From: Rhodoferax potami
GTDB taxonomy: Bacteria > Pseudomonadota > Gammaproteobacteria > Burkholderiales > Burkholderiaceae_C
Direction of reading: 5' to 3'
NCBI RefSeq assembly: GCF_032193765.1
Contig: NZ_JAVBIJ010000001.1
Span: 248,001 to 312,000 of the forward strand
Length of the DNA stretch: 64,000 nt
A program made the position numbers and the translations under genes. Every line of letters begins with the position of its first letter. The stretch's first letter is position 1. This document shows positions 1 through 7,894 of the stretch, piece after piece. The notes under the pieces were generated by a model, which made no database searches, was not told the origin of the DNA, and was given only the letters and a program-made list of their open reading frames with translations.

Positions 1-723
1 CAGCCGCAAAAAGTCATCAGCAACGCGGCGAATCTGCTCTCCAACTTGTCGCAGTTTGTGGGGGTGGTGATTGCGCCGCGCCGCACATCGGCTTTCCGGC
101 ATATTGAGTTTTTGCGCCTCTCGGAGCGGCGGCTGCTGGTCATCATCGTGGCGCCCGATGGCGATGTGCAAAACCGCGTCATCTTCACCGAGGTGGACTA
201 CACCCAAAGCCAGCTCGCCGAGGCGGCCAACTTTTTGAACAGCAGCTACATGGGGCTGGAGATCGAGCAAGTGCGCCAGCGCCTGCAAGGCGAGGTAGAA
301 AGCCTGCGCGGCGAGATTGCCACTCTCATGCAAGCAGCGGTGAATGCCAGCTCGGAAGTGATCTCCGAAACGCAAGACGAAGTGGTGATCTCCGGCGAGC
401 GCAACCTGCTGTCGGTGTCTGACTTTTCGAGCGACATGGGCCACCTGCGCCGCGCGTTTGAGCTGTTTGAGCAAAAGGCCCAGCTTATGCGCCTGCTGGA
501 CGTGACCGGCCAGGCCGAAGGCGTGCGCATCTTCATCGGGGGCGAGAGCCAGGTGGTGCCGTTTGAAGACCTGTCCATCGTCAGCAGCCCCTACGAGGTG
601 GATGGCAAAGTGGTTGGCACGCTAGGCGTGATCGGCCCCACCCGCATGGCGTATGACCGCATGATCCAGATTGTGGATATCACCTCCAAGCTGGTGAGCA
701 ACGCGCTGAGTCACCACAAATAA
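1..723 (+). CDS. hrcA: Heat-inducible transcription repressor HrcA (5' end missing)
   Basis: This is the C-terminal two thirds of HrcA, the repressor that binds CIRCE operators upstream of groESL and dnaKJ and whose folding is monitored by GroEL. The reading frame is open from base 1, so the N-terminal winged-helix DNA-binding part lies outside the window; the TTG at position 46 is internal. Visible family features are the GAF-like core ([19 protein letters not shown]), the inserted helical region and the C-terminal block ending [15 protein letters not shown]. Nothing looks damaged. The next gene downstream is convergent and belongs to the low-GC toxin-antitoxin locus. No clear intrinsic terminator is seen in the 100 bases after the stop. 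Confidence 0.95.
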   Translation, partial: QPQKVISNAANLLSNLSQFVGVVIAPRRTSAFRHIEFLRLSERRLLVIIVAPDGDVQNRVIFTEVDYTQSQLAEAANFLNSSYMGLEIEQVRQRLQGEVESLRGEIATLMQAAVNASSEVISETQDEVVISGERNLLSVSDFSSDMGHLRRAFELFEQKAQLMRLLDVTGQAEGVRIFIGGESQVVPFEDLSIVSSPYEVDGKVVGTLGVIGPTRMAYDRMIQIVDITSKLVSNALSHHK

Positions 724-824
724 TGGCGACCAGATAACAGCCAAGATTAAGCACTTTATTGCATCCGTCTGCGCCTAGGCAGCACCAACTAGACCGCTGC
801 TCCAAGCTGCGGACATTCACTCAA

Positions 825-1949
825 TTAGACACTCAGACCTGCGCTTGCTGACGGGCTCGAGACAACCGTGCGTTGATGCTCAAAAATCTCTGCAACAACA
901 GCGCTGACATGGTGGTTGCTGTCTATAGCGATCATGCTAGTTGCTTCGCGAACTTCTCTAAGGCCCAAGCCGCAATTCAAGATTTCAGCATCCCCCCAAC
1001 TAAAAGGAGGCGTCGTGTGCATATAGTGAGCCGACGCCACAAGGGTGGCGCAAAGCCGTTTGTGTTGAGAAGTCAATGTTTCCAGTCGCTTTGAATGTCC
1101 ACGCACAATGAAATACTGATTGTTAATGGTGTATCGAATTTTGGCGTTTGCATCAGGAGCAATCACTCCCTCAATCGCATCAGGGTTTCGAATCAAATAG
1201 TCGCCAAAAATAAGTGACGTGTCTTTGCTGGCAGAGAAAATTGCTTTCCAGGCAAGCATTTCGATGCGCGGGATGCAGCCTTCCGAGTTCGTTTTGTTTA
1301 CCGCCGCATTCACAACTGCAGGCATCGATCCACCTGCAACAATTACAGTGCCGAAGCCCAAACCACGCAAAACGCCTACGGCGCGCTCAACATCTCCCAT
1401 TAAGTCTGGGACTGCAACCGTAGATACGTTGCCGAAGTCGAGGAGGATGTAGCAATTTTTTGGTCCGACGTTGAGCGCTTCCATGATTTCATTCATGCGC
1501 TCAGAGAAATACTCAACGTCAGGCATGTCATCTTGCACGGCTTCACGATCAATGCGAATGCAAGGTGTTACTTGTACCGAAGTACGAATATTCTTGTGCG
1601 CTTGGACGTACAGAGGATCGTCCCAACGGTCGTAACCGACTACCGGTTGAACCGGAACGCCATTTGATCGGAACACTGAAAACGCATATTCCAAAACATG
1701 AATTCCACTTTCGGTTCGCGCGTTCGGCTTCCACTTAGAAATATCTAAAAACGCCTGGCGTCCGGGCCAAGCTTTGCCAGCGCTAGTCGCAGTTCGAAGG
1801 ATGGATTTTTCGAACAAACGTGCATCGGGCTTTTGGGCGGGCAACTCAAAGACAGGCATCACTTTTTCTGAAATACCTGCCGCCAAGTTTGTAAGGGCTG
1901 TGAATTCACCCTTTTTAGCGCCCATCACTGGAACATATAGAAGACTCAT
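825..1949 (-). CDS. Beta family protein (T4 beta-protein-like)
   Basis: A 374-residue protein whose start (LLYVPVMGAKKGEFTALTNL) and overall pattern match the beta protein family named after a bacteriophage T4 protein. The family is a predicted TIM-barrel-like fold without an established activity. It is the third gene of a leftward operon. Its ATG follows directly after the stop codon of the ImmA/IrrE antitoxin gene with no spacer, and its Shine-Dalgarno GGAGGT lies inside the last codons of that gene, so translation is probably coupled. Beta-like proteins occur beside HTH/ImmA-IrrE pairs in other genomes, which suggests a dedicated partner, but its role as effector, target or immunity factor is unknown. 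Codon use is visibly less GC-rich than in hrcA. Confidence 0.75.
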   Translation of the reverse strand: MSLLYVPVMGAKKGEFTALTNLAAGISEKVMPVFELPAQKPDARLFEKSILRTATSAGKAWPGRQAFLDISKWKPNARTESGIHVLEYAFSVFRSNGVPVQPVVGYDRWDDPLYVQAHKNIRTSVQVTPCIRIDREAVQDDMPDVEYFSERMNEIMEALNVGPKNCYILLDFGNVSTVAVPDLMGDVERAVGVLRGLGFGTVIVAGGSMPAVVNAAVNKTNSEGCIPRIEMLAWKAIFSASKDTSLIFGDYLIRNPDAIEGVIAPDANAKIRYTINNQYFIVRGHSKRLETLTSQHKRLCATLVASAHYMHTTPPFSWGDAEILNCGLGLREVREATSMIAIDSNHHVSAVVAEIFEHQRTVVSSPSASAGLSV

Positions 1950-3173
1950 TTAGACCTCCAGCTCAGAAAAGTTAAAGTGTTTACGTACCTGTCCGTGACC
2001 AATCAAATCATTGAAGAGCGTGTAATTTTCCCGCTCTTTCCGTAACCGGCCAGAGATGATTGCCGGATGTATCTTCAATTCTCTGGACAGCGCATCTATG
2101 GCTTGATTGCTTGGATTCAAGTAGGCATCGCTACGTTTCCAAGCGATCCTGGGGATTAACGCTTCTTTTGCAATCCGGTTTGCCTCTACCTCGCGCTTGT
2201 CCTCAGATGAGGCATCTAAGTTGTCCAAGAACGTCTCTTCCTCATCCACATGCTTCCACAAATGCGCGACCTCGTGGAGTAAGGTAAACCAAAAATTGTC
2301 CAACCGATCAAACCGCAGAGTAAGTCCAATAATGGGTGTTCCATCGGTATCCTGCAAAGCTGCCCCGTCTAGCAGTGTCCCTTTCAAATGTGGCTCAATA
2401 ACTACCGCAATGCCACGTTTTTCTAAAAACTCTACTGCCAACGCTGGGCCTTGGTCTGACCAACTTAACTGCGCGAGTTCTCGCATAAAGGCAGTTGAAA
2501 ACTGATCTCTATCAAAAGTCCCTAGCATGCTCTTCCGTTCTCTTGCCTTCTGAATCACACGTGCTAACCACGCATATAGCGCGTACTTTGTGGAAGGTGA
2601 ATAAGCATCTCCGCCCAGCGTTCGACGAAAAGCAGTACTCCCGAATTCGACGCCCGCATTTGTGATGAAGCCTTTCACTAGGTCTTCTGTCGACTTAACT
2701 GCTTTATTTGCCAGCTTTTGAAGCCAGCCGCGCGCCATCATTTCCTTTATGGGGAAACTGCCCCAGTCAACTTCATCTTTATCCGTCTTTGGAACTTCAA
2801 TCGAATCCATGCCAACTAGTGTTTCCGTGGATATGCCCAGTCCACTGGAAAGTGCACGAATCATGTTCACTGTCAGCGGTCGCTTTCTTGCCAAAACCTC
2901 AGATACCCGGCTGCGAGTTCCAAAGTAAGGTGCAAGATCAGACTGCTTCAGCCCTTGTTCTTGCATGCGAAACAGAATTGCGCTAATTGGATCGGGAGCC
3001 TCAATTGGGAATTTCTGATTTTCGTACGCTTCAACCAGCACAGACAGGAGTTCTAGACTGTCGGCCGTTTCGCTGCCTGGCGGCGGTTCGCAAGCGATAA
3101 GTCGCTCTATTTCCAAGAGGTATTCTTGGTGTTGCTCTTCAGAGCGGATTACTTTGGCGTCTACTCGCATCAT
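1950..3173 (-). CDS. HigA-like antitoxin fused to ImmA/IrrE metallopeptidase domain
   Basis: A 407-residue protein. The N-terminal part (about residues 1-125) resembles HigA-type antitoxins, with a HTH of the pattern GLKQSDLAPYFGTRSRVSEVL. The C-terminal half carries the ImmA/IrrE zinc peptidase motif HEVAHLWKH near residue 299, followed by an acidic stretch and further conserved E/N residues. The start was placed at ATG 3173 because that codon overlaps the toxin stop (TGATG) and the reading frame upstream lies wholly inside the toxin gene. In related systems the HTH protein represses its own operon, and ImmA-type domains cleave regulators when triggered. Here both functions sit in one chain, so self-cleavage or toxin-linked proteolysis is possible but inferred. 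Confidence 0.85.
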   Translation of the reverse strand: MMRVDAKVIRSEEQHQEYLLEIERLIACEPPPGSETADSLELLSVLVEAYENQKFPIEAPDPISAILFRMQEQGLKQSDLAPYFGTRSRVSEVLARKRPLTVNMIRALSSGLGISTETLVGMDSIEVPKTDKDEVDWGSFPIKEMMARGWLQKLANKAVKSTEDLVKGFITNAGVEFGSTAFRRTLGGDAYSPSTKYALYAWLARVIQKARERKSMLGTFDRDQFSTAFMRELAQLSWSDQGPALAVEFLEKRGIAVVIEPHLKGTLLDGAALQDTDGTPIIGLTLRFDRLDNFWFTLLHEVAHLWKHVDEEETFLDNLDASSEDKREVEANRIAKEALIPRIAWKRSDAYLNPSNQAIDALSRELKIHPAIISGRLRKERENYTLFNDLIGHGQVRKHFNFSELEV

Positions 3174-3436
3174 CAACTCGTACTCTTTAGGTCCGTCACC
3201 AAAGCAACGGCCTGTGGAAAAACAATTGCAACCTGGATACATTGCGGCTGTAGCGCAACCGGGAACAAAAACACATCATTCGCGACACTTTGGGCTTTTG
3301 GGAACTGACGTAAGACATCCTTGGCCATCTTCCAGTTGGCTTGCGATAGCTCGGATACCCAACCCCGTAACCATGCGTCAGTCTGGTCATCCTTGCCGTA
3401 AAGCACCTTAAGTCGATTCCTGCCAATAAGTTTCAT
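3173..3436 (-). CDS. HigB-family mRNA interferase toxin
   Basis: An 87-residue protein of the HigB/RelE-like superfamily. Recognisable are the N-terminal MKLIGRNRLK strand-helix, the central W-x-x-E...ANWK...DV...FPKA block and a beta-rich C-terminus. HigB toxins cleave mRNA on the ribosome and are neutralised by the HigA antitoxin. The toxin comes first and the antitoxin second, the usual HigBA order and the reverse of most other families. The stop overlaps the antitoxin start by one base. The canonical segment equivalent to GGNKYRLIV is divergent here (FPVALQPQCIQVAIVF), so activity should not be taken for granted. Confidence 0.75.
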   Translation of the reverse strand: MKLIGRNRLKVLYGKDDQTDAWLRGWVSELSQANWKMAKDVLRQFPKAQSVANDVFLFPVALQPQCIQVAIVFPQAVALVTDLKSTS

Positions 3437-3448
3437 AGTCTTTTTTTG

Positions 3449-3507
3449 TTCCCATTTTGGGAAAATTATACATCAGCCCAATAAAAATTGTGTTCCCAAA
3501 ATGAGAA
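3449..3507 (-). promoter_or_regulatory. Promoter of the toxin-antitoxin-beta operon with two palindromic operators
   Basis: A perfect -10 hexamer TATAAT is read on the minus strand at 3470-3465, about 30 bases upstream of the toxin start. It is bracketed by two copies of one palindrome: TTCCCATTTTGGGAA at 3449-3463, directly downstream of the -10, and TTCCCAAAATGAGAA at 3493-3507, over the -35 region. Both have TTCCC/GAGAA or GGGAA half-sites. The arrangement is what autorepression by the HTH antitoxin would require. No good -35 hexamer is visible. Confidence 0.7.
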
Positions 3508-3509
3508 TT

Positions 3510-3802
3510 TATTTTCTCAACTTTTCCGCAGGGTGATGAAGGTAGAGACGCAAATGCCGAAGCTTCAGAGCACAAGCTCGGCTATGAACGGCCACCACAA
3601 CGTGGCTTTACGTATCGACGAAGTGCGCTTCCCCATAGAAAATTGGAGGGGGCATTCGGCATCCTCTAGCGGAGTAAAACGAGCAAAGAAGGATCCTTAG
3701 CTTCCGAATTCAATTCTTTCCGTGAGCTTAGAGAAGGATTTAGTGGAGTGTTCGCTGGTGGTGCGGACGAGAGATTGCGCGGCTACAATCTGCGGCTCGG
3801 TT
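3510..3802. other. Gene-free stretch between the toxin locus and the tRNA gene
   Basis: No supported coding sequence. One short open frame (3488-3700, plus strand) has no ribosome binding site and no recognisable content. The composition rises from AT-rich near the toxin promoter to chromosomal GC near the tRNA. The tRNA promoter must lie at the right end of this stretch, but no confident hexamers were seen. Confidence 0.4.
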
Positions 3803-3879
3803 GGGGCGTTAGCTCAGTTGGTTAGAGCAGAGGACTCATAATCCTTTGGTCGAGTGTTCAAGTCACTCACGCCCTACCA
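3803..3879 (+). tRNA. tRNA-Met (CAT anticodon)
   Basis: A 77-base cloverleaf with encoded CCA: acceptor GGGGCGT pairs with ACGCCCT, a D arm GCTCAG...GAGC, an anticodon loop CTCATAA and a T arm GTTCAAGTC. The CAT anticodon means either elongator Met or the lysidine-modified Ile2 tRNA. The anticodon stem starts with G27-T43 rather than the C27-G43 used by TilS, which favours Met. The first acceptor pair is G-T. A terminator hairpin follows at 3892. Confidence 0.9.
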
Positions 3880-3891
3880 TTCAAACAAAAC

Positions 3892-3928
3892 AAAAAGCCT
3901 GTGCGTCTCACGACCCACAGGCTTTTTT
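3892..3928 (+). terminator. Rho-independent terminator after tRNA-Met
   Basis: The stem AAAAAGCCTGTG (3892-3903) pairs with CACAGGCTTTTTT (3916-3928) around a 12-base loop, ending in six T. It can serve the tRNA on the plus strand and, because of the leading A tract, the convergent lipoprotein gene on the minus strand. Confidence 0.85.
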
Positions 3929-3962
3929 CATTCCGCGATGAAGCTATCAGCGCATTAGCAGC

Positions 3963-4607
3963 TCAGCGCTGAAATACCACCGCTTCCAGCTTCATCCCTT
4001 TGATCTTGTCAGCCGCAGCATCGGCCAATGCCTTGTTCAGGTAGGGGCCTACGCGCACGCGGGTGAGGGCGCCTTTTTTGCTTTTCACCACATCGGTGAA
4101 CACGGGCAGCTCCGCCTTCTCCAGGGTGCGGAAGGCGTTGGTGCCGTTGCTGGGCACCGCAAACAAACCGACGTTGATATAAAAGCCAGGCACCAACTCA
4201 CTGCTGCCGGCTTTAGTGGGTGCTGACTTGGCGGCGTCTTTGGGGTTGGCTTTGCCATTGGTTGTGGCGCGCCCGGTGGCTTTGGGGGTTTCCGCTTCAG
4301 GCGGTGCCATGACGGGTGTGGATGCCAAAACAGGGCGCGGTTCGATGGCGGCTGTTTCTGCCGCACTGGCGGGTACCGGGTTGGCGTTCGCTTTGGGGGC
4401 TTCTTCGGCCACCATGGGTGGTGCAGGCGGCGGTGTCAGTGGCTCTGCAGCCGCGGTGGGAGTGGATGTATCTGCACCGCCCCAAGTCAATGCCTTGGGC
4501 CAGATGGCGCAGCCGGAGAGCGCGCTGGCCATCAGGCCGGCGGCCAACAGGGTGCGGCCGGTGCGCAAAGGGTGGGGAGCCAAGGGCAAGTGGGGCACAG
4601 AAGACAT
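3963..4607 (-). CDS. SPOR-domain lipoprotein
   Basis: A 214-residue protein with a lipoprotein signal (LLAAGLMASALSGC, lipobox LSGC near residue 33), so it is probably anchored in the outer membrane. A long low-complexity Pro/Ala/Lys linker follows (about residues 45-140). A C-terminal SPOR domain comprises about residues 140-214 (PGFYINVGLFAVPSNG ... TRVRVGPYLNKALADAAADKI). SPOR domains bind denuded septal peptidoglycan and usually place cell-division or wall-remodelling proteins at the septum. It stands alone, convergent with the tRNA and divergent from the next gene. The specific role is unknown. Confidence 0.85.
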   Translation of the reverse strand: MSSVPHLPLAPHPLRTGRTLLAAGLMASALSGCAIWPKALTWGGADTSTPTAAAEPLTPPPAPPMVAEEAPKANANPVPASAAETAAIEPRPVLASTPVMAPPEAETPKATGRATTNGKANPKDAAKSAPTKAGSSELVPGFYINVGLFAVPSNGTNAFRTLEKAELPVFTDVVKSKKGALTRVRVGPYLNKALADAAADKIKGMKLEAVVFQR

Positions 4608-4806
4608 GGGGCTGCTGCTTTCTCGTTAAAACGGGGTCATCGGGTGACTGCTGCGCTGCGTGCACAGGGCTCGCGGGCGCAATCCTCAAAATGTACTGTA
4701 TGTAAAGCATGGTTCTGCCGTCTGTGCGCAGCTTGACCCAGCGCAATACCTGCGGTTGCCAGAGGCCTACGCTGGAGGTGTTGTTCAACACTCAGAAAGA
4801 AACACC

Positions 4807-5193
4807 ATGTCGCATTACCACGCAGTTGTCTGGTTGGATCATTCGGAGGCGCATGTCATGCACATTGCGCCGGACGATGTGGAGGCGTCCATCGTGCGCC
4901 CCAAGCACCCGCACTCGCAGGTGCACGCCAAGAGCGGCGTAGTGGGCTCGGGCAAGGCAGCTGAGGACAAGCAATACTTTCACGCGATTGCCGAGGCGCT
5001 CAAAGGCGCTGAAGAAATTCTGGTGGTGGGCCCCGCGCAGGCCAAGCTGCAACTCATCAAGCACCTGCACAGCCACGACCCGCAGGTGGGCAACAAGGTG
5101 GTGGGTGTAGAGACGATTGACCACCCCACCGACGGCCAGCTGGTGGCCTACGCTCGCAAATACTTTGTAGCCAAAGACCAGATGCTCACCTGA
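4807..5193 (+). CDS. Small eRF1-domain-like protein (translational machinery/host-attachment family)
   Basis: A 128-residue protein of the family often annotated as translational machinery protein. It opens HYHAVVWLDHSEAHVMHI and has the EEILVVGPAQAKLQLIKHLHSH segment that resembles the middle domain of archaeal/eukaryotic release factor eRF1. Its function in bacteria is not established. The start at 4807 was preferred over an upstream in-frame ATG (4660) because the conserved domain begins at residue 2 and the extra 49 residues read like untranslated sequence. Only a weak purine-rich tract precedes the start. It is followed by a dispersed repeat. Confidence 0.75.
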   Translation: MSHYHAVVWLDHSEAHVMHIAPDDVEASIVRPKHPHSQVHAKSGVVGSGKAAEDKQYFHAIAEALKGAEEILVVGPAQAKLQLIKHLHSHDPQVGNKVVGVETIDHPTDGQLVAYARKYFVAKDQMLT

Positions 5194-5202
5194 AGCGCGG
5201 GT

Positions 5203-5272
5203 AATTTGCTCCTATTTTAGGAGCTACACGCGCAGGTTCTGCGAGGGCTAGCGCCTGATTTGACCCATATTT
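5203..5272 (+). repeat. Dispersed Comamonadaceae repeat, copy A
   Basis: An imperfect palindrome of about 60-70 bases. A small hairpin GCTCCTATTTTAGGAGC leads into the core (AGCTACACGCGC ... GGGCTAGCGCCTGATTTGACC). The same architecture recurs at 9062, 20700, 54618 and 59100 in this window. It lies between two convergent genes. Confidence 0.7.
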
Positions 5273-5287
5273 AGCCTCGGTAGGGCC

Positions 5288-5764
5288 CTAAGCCTTGCCC
5301 TTGGGCTTGCGCTGCCGCTCGGCCAGCAGGCCACGGCAGCTGCCGTTGATGACGCGCAGCTCGGCCAGGGTAGCGTCGATCTGGGCGCGCTTTTTCTCCA
5401 GCTCAGTGATCTCGTTGTCAGTGCGGGTGATCACGTACTGCAGCTGCTGCGCACGGCCTTCGCCATGGTCGCCATACAAATCCAGATAGGTTTTGATTTC
5501 TGAGAGCGGCGAGCCTATGGCCTTGGCCCGCAGGATCAGGGCCAGACGTGCCCGGTCGCGCCGGGTGTAGACGCGGGCGCCGTTCACCCGGCGGGGGGCG
5601 AGCAGGCCCTTGTCTTCATAAAAGCGCAGCGCCCGCAGGGTGATGCCGAACTCCCGGCACAGCTCGGTGATGCCGAAGAGTTCGGTGGTGCCCTCGTCGC
5701 GGTGGGAGTCGACAAACGCTTGCGCGTCGGTCAAGGCGGCGGACGCTGTGTCTTTCAAGGCCAT
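5288..5764 (-). CDS. MerR-family transcriptional regulator
   Basis: A 158-residue regulator. The MerR HTH begins near residue 29 (FGITELCREFGITLRALRFYEDKGLL), followed by the wing (ARVYTRRDRARLALILRAKA) and a dimerisation coiled coil to about residue 135. There is no cysteine-based metal site. The size and type resemble LiuR-like MerR regulators, which control acyl-CoA and branched-chain catabolic operons and respond to CoA esters. It is followed by no gene of its own operon and is preceded 8 bases away by the SCP2 gene on the same strand. A likely binding site lies at 6169-6185 before the divergent carboxylase operon. Confidence 0.85.
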   Translation of the reverse strand: MALKDTASAALTDAQAFVDSHRDEGTTELFGITELCREFGITLRALRFYEDKGLLAPRRVNGARVYTRRDRARLALILRAKAIGSPLSEIKTYLDLYGDHGEGRAQQLQYVITRTDNEITELEKKRAQIDATLAELRVINGSCRGLLAERQRKPKGKA

Positions 5765-5772
5765 GCGCAGGG

Positions 5773-6069
5773 TCAGATCACGCGTTGCAGGCGCATCGCT
5801 ACGCCCATGTCACCGCTGACCTTGAGCTTGCCGGCCATGAAGCCGGTGGCGGGCTCCAGGTCGCCGTCCAGCATGGCTTGCAGGTTGTCTAGGGTGATGC
5901 CGACGGTGCAGTCGGTATCGGTGTTGGTGTTACTCACGGTGTTGGGGGTGCTGGCACCGTCGATGACGATGACGCCGTCAGCGCCCATGTCGAACTTCAG
6001 GGTGGCGTTGAGGCCGCTGTCGTCGCCCACTTTGGCGCGGATGGCTTGGGTTGCGGATTCGAGGGACAT
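5773..6069 (-). CDS. SCP2 sterol-binding domain protein
   Basis: A 98-residue single-domain protein of the SCP2 (sterol carrier protein 2) fold: GLNATLKFDMGADGVIVIDG, DCTVGITLDNLQAMLDG and the C-terminal MAGKLKVSGDMGVAMRL. These small proteins bind fatty acyl-CoA or hydrophobic ligands. ATG 6069 was chosen because GGAGA lies 8-12 bases upstream and the domain starts there; a longer frame begins at 6153 without support. It is the first gene before the MerR gene and divergent from the acyl-CoA carboxylase operon, so it probably supplies or buffers the CoA-ester substrate. That role is inference. Confidence 0.85.
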   Translation of the reverse strand: MSLESATQAIRAKVGDDSGLNATLKFDMGADGVIVIDGASTPNTVSNTNTDTDCTVGITLDNLQAMLDGDLEPATGFMAGKLKVSGDMGVAMRLQRVI

Positions 6070-6168
6070 GTTGTGTTCTCCGGTATCGGGTAAATCGAAT
6101 GGACCGTGGCGGATGGTAGTGGTCGAGCATAACGTAAGGCATAGTGAAAACACCTATACGGCAACTGG

Positions 6169-6197
6169 TTGACGTTAACGTTACCCTGACCTCTAAT
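6169..6197 (+). promoter_or_regulatory. Promoter with MerR-type operator for the carboxylase operon
   Basis: TTGACG (6169-6174) and TCTAAT (6192-6197) are separated by 17 bases, a good sigma-70 promoter 30 bases before the carboxylase start. The -35 is embedded in TTGACGTTAACGTTACC (6169-6185), whose centre ACGTTAACGT is a perfect palindrome of the type bound by LiuR-like MerR regulators. Overlap with the -35 and spacer suggests repression by the adjacent MerR protein. Confidence 0.65.
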
Positions 6198-6226
6198 GCG
6201 TCAAGCAATTCAGAAAGCCCAGACCT

Positions 6227-7849
6227 ATGCCTGCCCTGCGTTCCAAGATCAACCCGCGCTCCGATGCCTTTGCCGCCAATGCCCAGCGCATGCAGGGCCT
6301 GTTGGCCGAGGTGCAGCGCTTGCAGGACATGGTGATTGCCGAGTCGGAAAGCAAGCGCGAAAAGTTTGAGAAGCGCGGCCAGCTGCTGCCGCGCGAACGC
6401 GTCGCCCGCCTGCTGGACCGCAACTCGCCGTTCCTGGAGCTGAGCCGCTTGGCCGGCCTCAACATGCATGACGACGACGGCAAAAAGGCAGTGCTGGGTG
6501 GCGGCTCCATCATCGGCATCGGCACCGTGGCGGGCAAGCGCTGCCTGATCTCGGTGAACGACAGCGCCGTCAAAGGCGGCACGGTCGCACCCATGGGCCT
6601 CAAGAAGGCACTGCGCGCTCAGGAGGTGGCCCTGCAGAACAAGCTGCCGGTGATTTACCTGGTGGAGAGTGGCGGCGCCAACCTGATGTACCAGTCCGAA
6701 ATTTTTGTGGAGGGCGGGCGCAGCTTTGCCAACCAGGCGCGCATGTCGGCGGCGGGAATACCGCAAGTCTCGGTGGTGCATGGCTCCAGCACGGCGGGCG
6801 GTGCGTATCTGCCGGGTTTGTCGGACTATGTGGTGTTGGTGCGCGGGCGCAGCAGTATTTACCTGGCTGGCCCGCCGCTGGTGAAAGCCGCCATCGGCGA
6901 GGACTGCACTGACGACGAACTGGGCGGCGCCGAGACGCATGCGCAAGTGACCGGCTTGGGTGAGTACCTCACTGAAGACGATGCCCACGCCATCGCATTG
7001 ACCCGCGAGCTGATGGACAAGATCAACTGGGACACTGCACCTCAGGCGCCTGCCCAACGCACCGGATTTGCAGCACCGCTGTTTGACGAGCAGGAGCTGA
7101 TGGGCATCGTCCCTGCGGACGAGCGCGAGCCCTATGATGTGCGCGAGGTGATTGCCCGGCTGGTGGATGGCTCGGACTTTCTGGAATTCAAGGCCGGCTA
7201 TGCCCCCGAGATGATGTGCGGCCACGCTCGCATCGAAGGCCGATTGGTGGGCATTCTTGGCAATAACGGGCCGATTCAACCCGCGGGCTCTACCAAGGCG
7301 GCGCAATTTATCCAGCTGTGCGACCAGAGCGGCACGCCGCTGCTGTTTTTGCAGAACACCACCGGCTACATGGTGGGCTCGGTGGCCGAGCGCAATGGCG
7401 CCATCAAGCACGGCAGCAAGATGATTCAGGCCGTGGCCAACGCGCGCGTGCCCAAATTCACCGTGGTGCTGGGCGGCTCGTATGGCGCGGGCAACTACGG
7501 CATGTGCGGGCGCGGGTTTGACCCGAACTTTATTTTCAGCTGGCCCACCGCGCGCACCGCCGTCATGGGCGGCGCGCAGGCCGCCAAGGTGATGGACATC
7601 GTGAACCGCGCCAAGGTGGAGCGTATGGGCACGGAGGCGAACGATGAAGCGCTCAAGGCCATGTCCGACGGGCTGCGCCTGCGGCTGGACAAAGAGAGCG
7701 CAGCGCTCTTTGGCACGGCCCGCTTGTGGGACGACGGAATCATCGACCCGCGCGACACCCGCCGCATTTTGTATCTGTGCCTGGCGCTGGCTGCAGAAGC
7801 CGCTGACCGCCGGCTGAACGCCAACACTTTTGGTGTGGCCCGCCTCTGA
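6227..7849 (+). CDS. Acyl-CoA carboxylase beta subunit (geranyl-CoA carboxylase AtuC-like)
   Basis: A 540-residue biotin-dependent carboxyltransferase. The N and C crotonase-like halves are complete; GGTVAPMGLKKALRAQEVA, ESGGANLMYQSEIFVEGG and GSSTAGGAYLPGLSDY line the acyl-CoA site, and LGGSYGAGNYGMCGRGFDP lies in the second half. It moves CO2 from carboxybiotin to an enoyl-CoA. The AGGAYLPGLSDY loop differs from the AGGAYVPAMSDE type remembered for methylcrotonyl-CoA carboxylases. The gene order with the next three genes is that of atuCDEF, so a geranyl-CoA-like branched substrate is favoured; a methylcrotonyl-CoA or other enzyme is not excluded. It is the first gene of the operon. Confidence 0.8.
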   Translation: MPALRSKINPRSDAFAANAQRMQGLLAEVQRLQDMVIAESESKREKFEKRGQLLPRERVARLLDRNSPFLELSRLAGLNMHDDDGKKAVLGGGSIIGIGTVAGKRCLISVNDSAVKGGTVAPMGLKKALRAQEVALQNKLPVIYLVESGGANLMYQSEIFVEGGRSFANQARMSAAGIPQVSVVHGSSTAGGAYLPGLSDYVVLVRGRSSIYLAGPPLVKAAIGEDCTDDELGGAETHAQVTGLGEYLTEDDAHAIALTRELMDKINWDTAPQAPAQRTGFAAPLFDEQELMGIVPADEREPYDVREVIARLVDGSDFLEFKAGYAPEMMCGHARIEGRLVGILGNNGPIQPAGSTKAAQFIQLCDQSGTPLLFLQNTTGYMVGSVAERNGAIKHGSKMIQAVANARVPKFTVVLGGSYGAGNYGMCGRGFDPNFIFSWPTARTAVMGGAQAAKVMDIVNRAKVERMGTEANDEALKAMSDGLRLRLDKESAALFGTARLWDDGIIDPRDTRRILYLCLALAAEAADRRLNANTFGVARL

Positions 7850-7894
7850 GCGCGGCTGACCGACTCACTCATTACAACGACCCGAGGACACCCC

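Noticed and set aside
3510..3802. Possible attachment site for the toxin locus at the tRNA-Met gene
   Set aside because: No direct repeat of the tRNA 3' end and no recombinase were found near the locus, so its transfer route is not shown.
3803..3879. tRNA-Ile2 (lysidine-modified CAT) instead of tRNA-Met
   Set aside because: The anticodon stem lacks C27-G43 and the acceptor lacks the C4-G69/C5-G68 pattern preferred by TilS; kept only as an alternative.
5978..7411. Long minus-strand ORF opposite the carboxylase gene
   Set aside because: It is a GC-rich shadow with atypical composition; the plus-strand frame has complete family motifs.
6227..7849. Methylcrotonyl-CoA carboxylase (liuB) as the first choice
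   Set aside because: The downstream order dehydrogenase-hydratase-biotin carboxylase and the GGAYLPGLSDY loop fit the atu type better; not excluded.
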